Assembly: GCA_905215125.1 (NCBI GenBank)
Contig: CAJMOV010000115.1
Location: 1 to 6,520, forward strand
DNA length: 6,520 bases
From: an uncultured bacterium
GTDB lineage: Bacteria > Bacillota > Clostridia > Oscillospirales > Butyricicoccaceae
Direction: 5' to 3'
How positions within the stretch are numbered: the stretch's first letter is position 1; every line of letters starts with the position of its first letter. A program made the position numbers and the translations under genes. The notes under the pieces are model-generated. The model was not told where the DNA came from and did not search any database. It saw only the letters and a list, made by a program, of their open reading frames with translations. This document shows positions 5,801 through 6,520 of this stretch, one piece after another.

Positions 5801-5822
5801 CGGGAAGGCGGGCGAGTACAAT
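5794..5822 (+). promoter_or_regulatory. Strong predicted sigma-A promoter of the ComB-like gene
   Basis: TTGACA (5794-5799, perfect consensus), a 17-base spacer and TACAAT (5817-5822, 5 of 6). It is the best promoter match I found in the window. The expected transcription start is near 5829, which excludes the ATG at 5821 as a start, since that codon overlaps the -10 box. Confidence 0.8.
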
Positions 5823-5838
5823 GGCAACGGGTGATTTT

Positions 5839-6520
5839 ATGGATATAAAAATCTTGCAGCTGCTGTCCGGGGCCAGACGTGCAGAAGGCACGGTGGTCGT
5901 TATTGATGTTTTCCGCGCTTTCACCATGGAAAGCTATGCTTTTGGCAGCGGGGCGCGCCGCATTTACCCAGTAGGCGATATAGAGGAAGCGCGCCGGCGC
6001 AAAGCTGAAGCACCTGAAATCCTGCTGGCCGGTGAGCGCGGGGGCGTCAAACAGCCGGGGTTTGATTTTGGAAATTCTCCCTTTGAGGTGCAGCAGGCCG
6101 ACCTGCGGGGCCGGACGCTGGTGCATACGACAAGCGCCGGGACGCAGGGGGTTGCGGCCGCCATCGATCGCGCCGACGAAATGCTGCTGGGCGCGCTGGT
6201 CAACGCCAAGGCAACGGCGGAATATATCCGCCTGCTCGCGCCGCAGAAGGTCAGCCTGGTGGCAATGGGCCTTGCAGGGGAGACGCCGACAACTGAGGAC
6301 ACTCTGTGCGCCGAATATCTCAAAGCCCTGCTGGAAGGCCGGCCCTTTGACACGAAGGGGGCCGCCGAATACCTGCGCGAGACCGACGGCGCACGGTTTT
6401 TCCGGGCTGAAAACCAGGGCCAGGCGCCAGAGGAGGATTTTTGGCTGTCCGTCGATTTTGACTGCTTTGATTTCGCGCTGCCCGTTCGGCGCGATGGAAA
6501 CGGGCAAATTTATGTGGAGC
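5839..6520 (+). CDS. ComB-family protein (2-phosphosulfolactate phosphatase-like), 3' end outside window
   Basis: Resembles ComB, the Mg-dependent phosphatase that turns 2-phospho-3-sulfolactate into 3-sulfolactate, in coenzyme M synthesis in methanogens and in sulfolactate formation in some Bacillus spores. In most bacteria with ComB homologues the true substrate is unproven. 227 residues are present of a family usually about 230-250 aa, so it is nearly complete. Visible motifs: VVIDVFRAFT (20-29; Asp23, Arg26), GERGGVKQPGFDFGNSP (65-81), HTTSAGTQG (96-104) and TEDTLCAEY (from 152), all in the expected order. ATG 5839 is chosen because the in-frame ATG 5821 lies inside the -10 box. GGTGAT (5830-5835) just upstream can pair with the 16S rRNA 3' end. 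The leader would be only about ten bases. It is divergent from the aminotransferase gene. The frame is open to the window edge. Confidence 0.87.
   Translation, partial: MDIKILQLLSGARRAEGTVVVIDVFRAFTMESYAFGSGARRIYPVGDIEEARRRKAEAPEILLAGERGGVKQPGFDFGNSPFEVQQADLRGRTLVHTTSAGTQGVAAAIDRADEMLLGALVNAKATAEYIRLLAPQKVSLVAMGLAGETPTTEDTLCAEYLKALLEGRPFDTKGAAEYLRETDGARFFRAENQGQAPEEDFWLSVDFDCFDFALPVRRDGNGQIYVE

Overview
The window looks like chromosomal DNA of a Gram-positive anaerobe of the Bacillota (Clostridia type), GC-rich by eye. The pointers are consensus AGGAGG ribosome binding sites, sigma-A-type promoters, U-tailed hairpin terminators, a lipoprotein substrate-binding protein instead of a periplasmic one, a tRNA gene with encoded CCA, and closest resemblance from memory to Bacillus YclNOPQ and Campylobacter CeuBCDE proteins. 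Species cannot be named from the sequence.

Layout. Positions 1-54 are the 3' part of a tRNA-Gly(GCC) gene, closed by a strong terminator (57-95). A spacer of about 340 bases follows with no convincing gene. It ends in a terminator-like hairpin with seven T's (437-487), which abuts a perfect 26-bp palindrome (491-516). This palindrome is the probable metal-responsive operator of the next operon.

Positions 535/547-4413 hold a complete four-gene ABC importer on the plus strand: two FecCD-type permeases, an ATPase and a lipoprotein substrate-binding protein. The permease and ATPase genes overlap or nearly abut; the lipoprotein follows a 49-bp gap containing a small hairpin. Together they form a ferric-siderophore importer of the YclNOPQ/CeuBCDE type. 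The lipoprotein keeps the His/Tyr pair and three arginines that in CeuE hold iron bound to bis-catecholate (tetradentate) ligands. No siderophore synthesis genes are in view, so uptake of foreign siderophores or other iron-catechol complexes is a reasonable inference. Two hairpins and two terminators (4433-4600) end the operon.

The right third carries a divergent pair: a fold-type I PLP aminotransferase of the HisC/CobD kind on the minus strand (4638-5741), and a ComB-family (2-phosphosulfolactate phosphatase-like) gene on the plus strand (from 5839, running off the window). Their predicted promoters lie back to back and share almost the same -35 bases, so the two genes may compete for RNA polymerase.

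Nothing here looks like a wholly new system. The points most worth a second look are the operator, the apparent ATC start of the first permease, the attenuator-like hairpin upstream, the shared -35 element, and the very short leader of the ComB-like gene.
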